Positions 63,014-64,000 of a stretch of 64,000 nt of DNA are shown here, piece by piece (position 1 is the stretch's first letter; the number at the start of each line of letters is the position of its first letter). The stretch comes from Bradyrhizobium sp. CCBAU 51765. Its GTDB lineage: Bacteria; Pseudomonadota; Alphaproteobacteria; Rhizobiales; Xanthobacteraceae. The notes beneath the pieces were generated by a model that saw nothing but the letters and a program-made list of their open reading frames with translations, did not search any database and was not told the DNA's origin. The translations under genes were made by a program, and so were the position numbers. The stretch lies in NCBI RefSeq assembly GCF_015291725.1, contig NZ_CP030038.1, positions 4,825,001-4,889,000 on the forward strand, written 5' to 3'.

Positions 63014-63876
63014 CAGCCTGTCCCCTGCTCAGCCGCGCTGCGCGCATCCTCGATGAAGGTCCGCAGCTTCTGGTTCAGCGCGACGAATTCCGGCTCGAAG
63101 GTCATGGCGACGGTGCGCGGGCGCGCAAACTCGACGCGGCTGTCGTCGAGGATGCGGCCGGGGCGCGCGCTCATCACGCAGATGCGGCTGGCGAGAAAGC
63201 CGGCCTCGCGCAGATCGTGGGTGACCAGCAGCACCGTCGGCTTGTGCATCATCCAGAGGTTCTGCAGGATCGCCCATAGCTCTTCGCGGGTGAACTGGTC
63301 GAGCGCGCCGAACGGCTCATCCAGCAGCAACATGCGCGGTTCGTGGATCAGGGCGCGGCAGAGATTGGCGCGCTGGAGCATGCCGCCGGAGAGCTGCCAG
63401 GGATAACGGCTGCCAAAACCCTTGAGACCGACCTGCTCCAGCAGCGCGTTGGCCTTGTCGCGAAATTCGGTCTTGCGCAGCTTCCGGAAACTCGAGCGGA
63501 ACGGCTCGACGATCTTCAGCGGCAGCATGATGTTCCGCTCGATCGTCATCCACGGCAGCATGGTCGGATTCTGAAAGGCCATGCCGACCCGCATCGCGCG
63601 CGCCGCGACTTCGCGGCCACCCACGATGACGACGCCGCTTGTCGGCTGCACGAGGCCGCTGACGAGACGCAGAATGGTCGATTTGCCGCATCCTGACGGG
63701 CCGACCAGTGCGACAAACTCGCCGTCGGCGATCTTCAGCGTGGTCTTCGACAGGGCGGGCACGGCGCGGTCGCCACGCCCGAAGGTCACGGAGGCCTCGG
63801 ACAGTTCGATGGCCGTGGCGGCGGCGCCTTCGGGAACGGGCTGGCCGTCAAACTGGGCGTTGGGTTGCATGCGCAT
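63013..63876 (-). CDS. ABC transporter ATP-binding protein (SsuB/TauB/ThiZ type)
   Basis: The protein has about 287 residues from the ATG at 63876; TTG 63885, GTG 63879 and ATG 63870 are other possible starts and no clear ribosome site decides. Walker A is GPSGCGKST (near residue 60), the signature LSGGMLQRANLCRALI, and Walker B MLLLDEPFGALDQFT. It is the first gene of the importer-amidohydrolase operon and is preceded by a pair of TGCATGCA palindromes. Confidence 0.9.
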   Translation of the reverse strand: MRMQPNAQFDGQPVPEGAAATAIELSEASVTFGRGDRAVPALSKTTLKIADGEFVALVGPSGCGKSTILRLVSGLVQPTSGVVIVGGREVAARAMRVGMAFQNPTMLPWMTIERNIMLPLKIVEPFRSSFRKLRKTEFRDKANALLEQVGLKGFGSRYPWQLSGGMLQRANLCRALIHEPRMLLLDEPFGALDQFTREELWAILQNLWMMHKPTVLLVTHDLREAGFLASRICVMSARPGRILDDSRVEFARPRTVAMTFEPEFVALNQKLRTFIEDARSAAEQGTG

Positions 63877-63887
63877 CACAGCCAAAG

Positions 63888-63999
63888 TGCATGCAAGCTA
63901 GGTGCCAGCATGCCGTCCCCGCAAAATCAATGATTTGCCAGATGCCCTCGGCGAACGGCCGGAGTCGATTTAGGCAATCTGGACATCAAACTGCATGCA
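63888..63999. promoter_or_regulatory. Promoter region with two TGCATGCA palindromes
   Basis: TGCATGCAA occurs at 63888 and again at 63992, 104 bp apart, both directly upstream of the importer operon. TGCATGCA is fully self-complementary. The two copies could be operators for the operon's regulator, but the region continues beyond the window and no regulator gene is visible. Confidence 0.35.
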
Positions 64000-64000
64000 A

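Overview
The window is a high-GC stretch of an alphaproteobacterial chromosome, most like Bradyrhizobium or a close relative in the Nitrobacteraceae. This rests on the gene content (many CoA-dependent and ABC-transport genes, IalB-type periplasmic proteins, a Fiu/PiuC iron locus with possible Irr-type sites) and on several families of palindromic intergenic repeats I associate with that group. I could not run a database search, so the taxon is an inference. No phage, insertion sequence, rRNA or CRISPR array is visible. One tRNA-Gln(CTG) lies at 34.8 kb.

Layout. 0-4.5 kb (minus strand): acyl-CoA metabolism, with a DUF35/thiolase pair, a CaiB/BaiF CoA-transferase and a second thiolase. 4.5-16.5 kb: a sugar or sugar-acid utilisation locus built around a LacI-family regulator. 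To its left on the minus strand are a complete sugar ABC transporter and the genes denD, kdgK and eda. To its right on the plus strand are an IlvD/Edd-type dehydratase and two short-chain dehydrogenases. Two LacI-type operators can be read, one in the divergent promoter and one inside the 3' end of lacI. 16.5-20 kb: a relic of a GFA-family gene, a small unknown gene, an EamA/LysR divergent pair and a membrane M50 protease. 20-25.8 kb: an iron-siderophore operon (small ORF, TonB-dependent receptor, PiuC hydroxylase, ExbB, ExbD, TonB) with repeated TTCTAA elements. 26-31 kb: RND efflux pump 1 and an IalB-like protein. 31-34.3 kb: an arylsulfatase and a TetR regulator sharing a perfect 20-bp palindrome.

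34.3-40 kb: DUF1428 protein, tRNA-Gln, RNase Z, a tandem ABM-domain membrane protein, guanine deaminase and a Bcr/CflA-type exporter. 40-44.6 kb: an alpha/beta hydrolase lacking its nucleophilic serine, divergent from a GntR regulator, aldehyde dehydrogenase and MFS importer. 45-50.3 kb: TetR-controlled RND pump 2. 50.4-53.5 kb: small and unknown genes, a frameshifted MaoC gene, two overlapping micro-ORFs and a lytic transglycosylase. 53.5-58.5 kb: a flavin monooxygenase divergent from an acyl-CoA synthetase and acyl-CoA dehydrogenase. 58.7-64 kb: an orphan amino-acid-binding protein, then an ABC importer operon ending in an amidohydrolase.

The most notable observations are the ATGA-coupled microproteins at 51.63-51.80 kb, the two-operator LacI regulon, the perfect palindrome at 33.56 kb, the Ser-to-Gly hydrolase and the clean MaoC frameshift. 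I found no multigene system that I would call wholly new with confidence.
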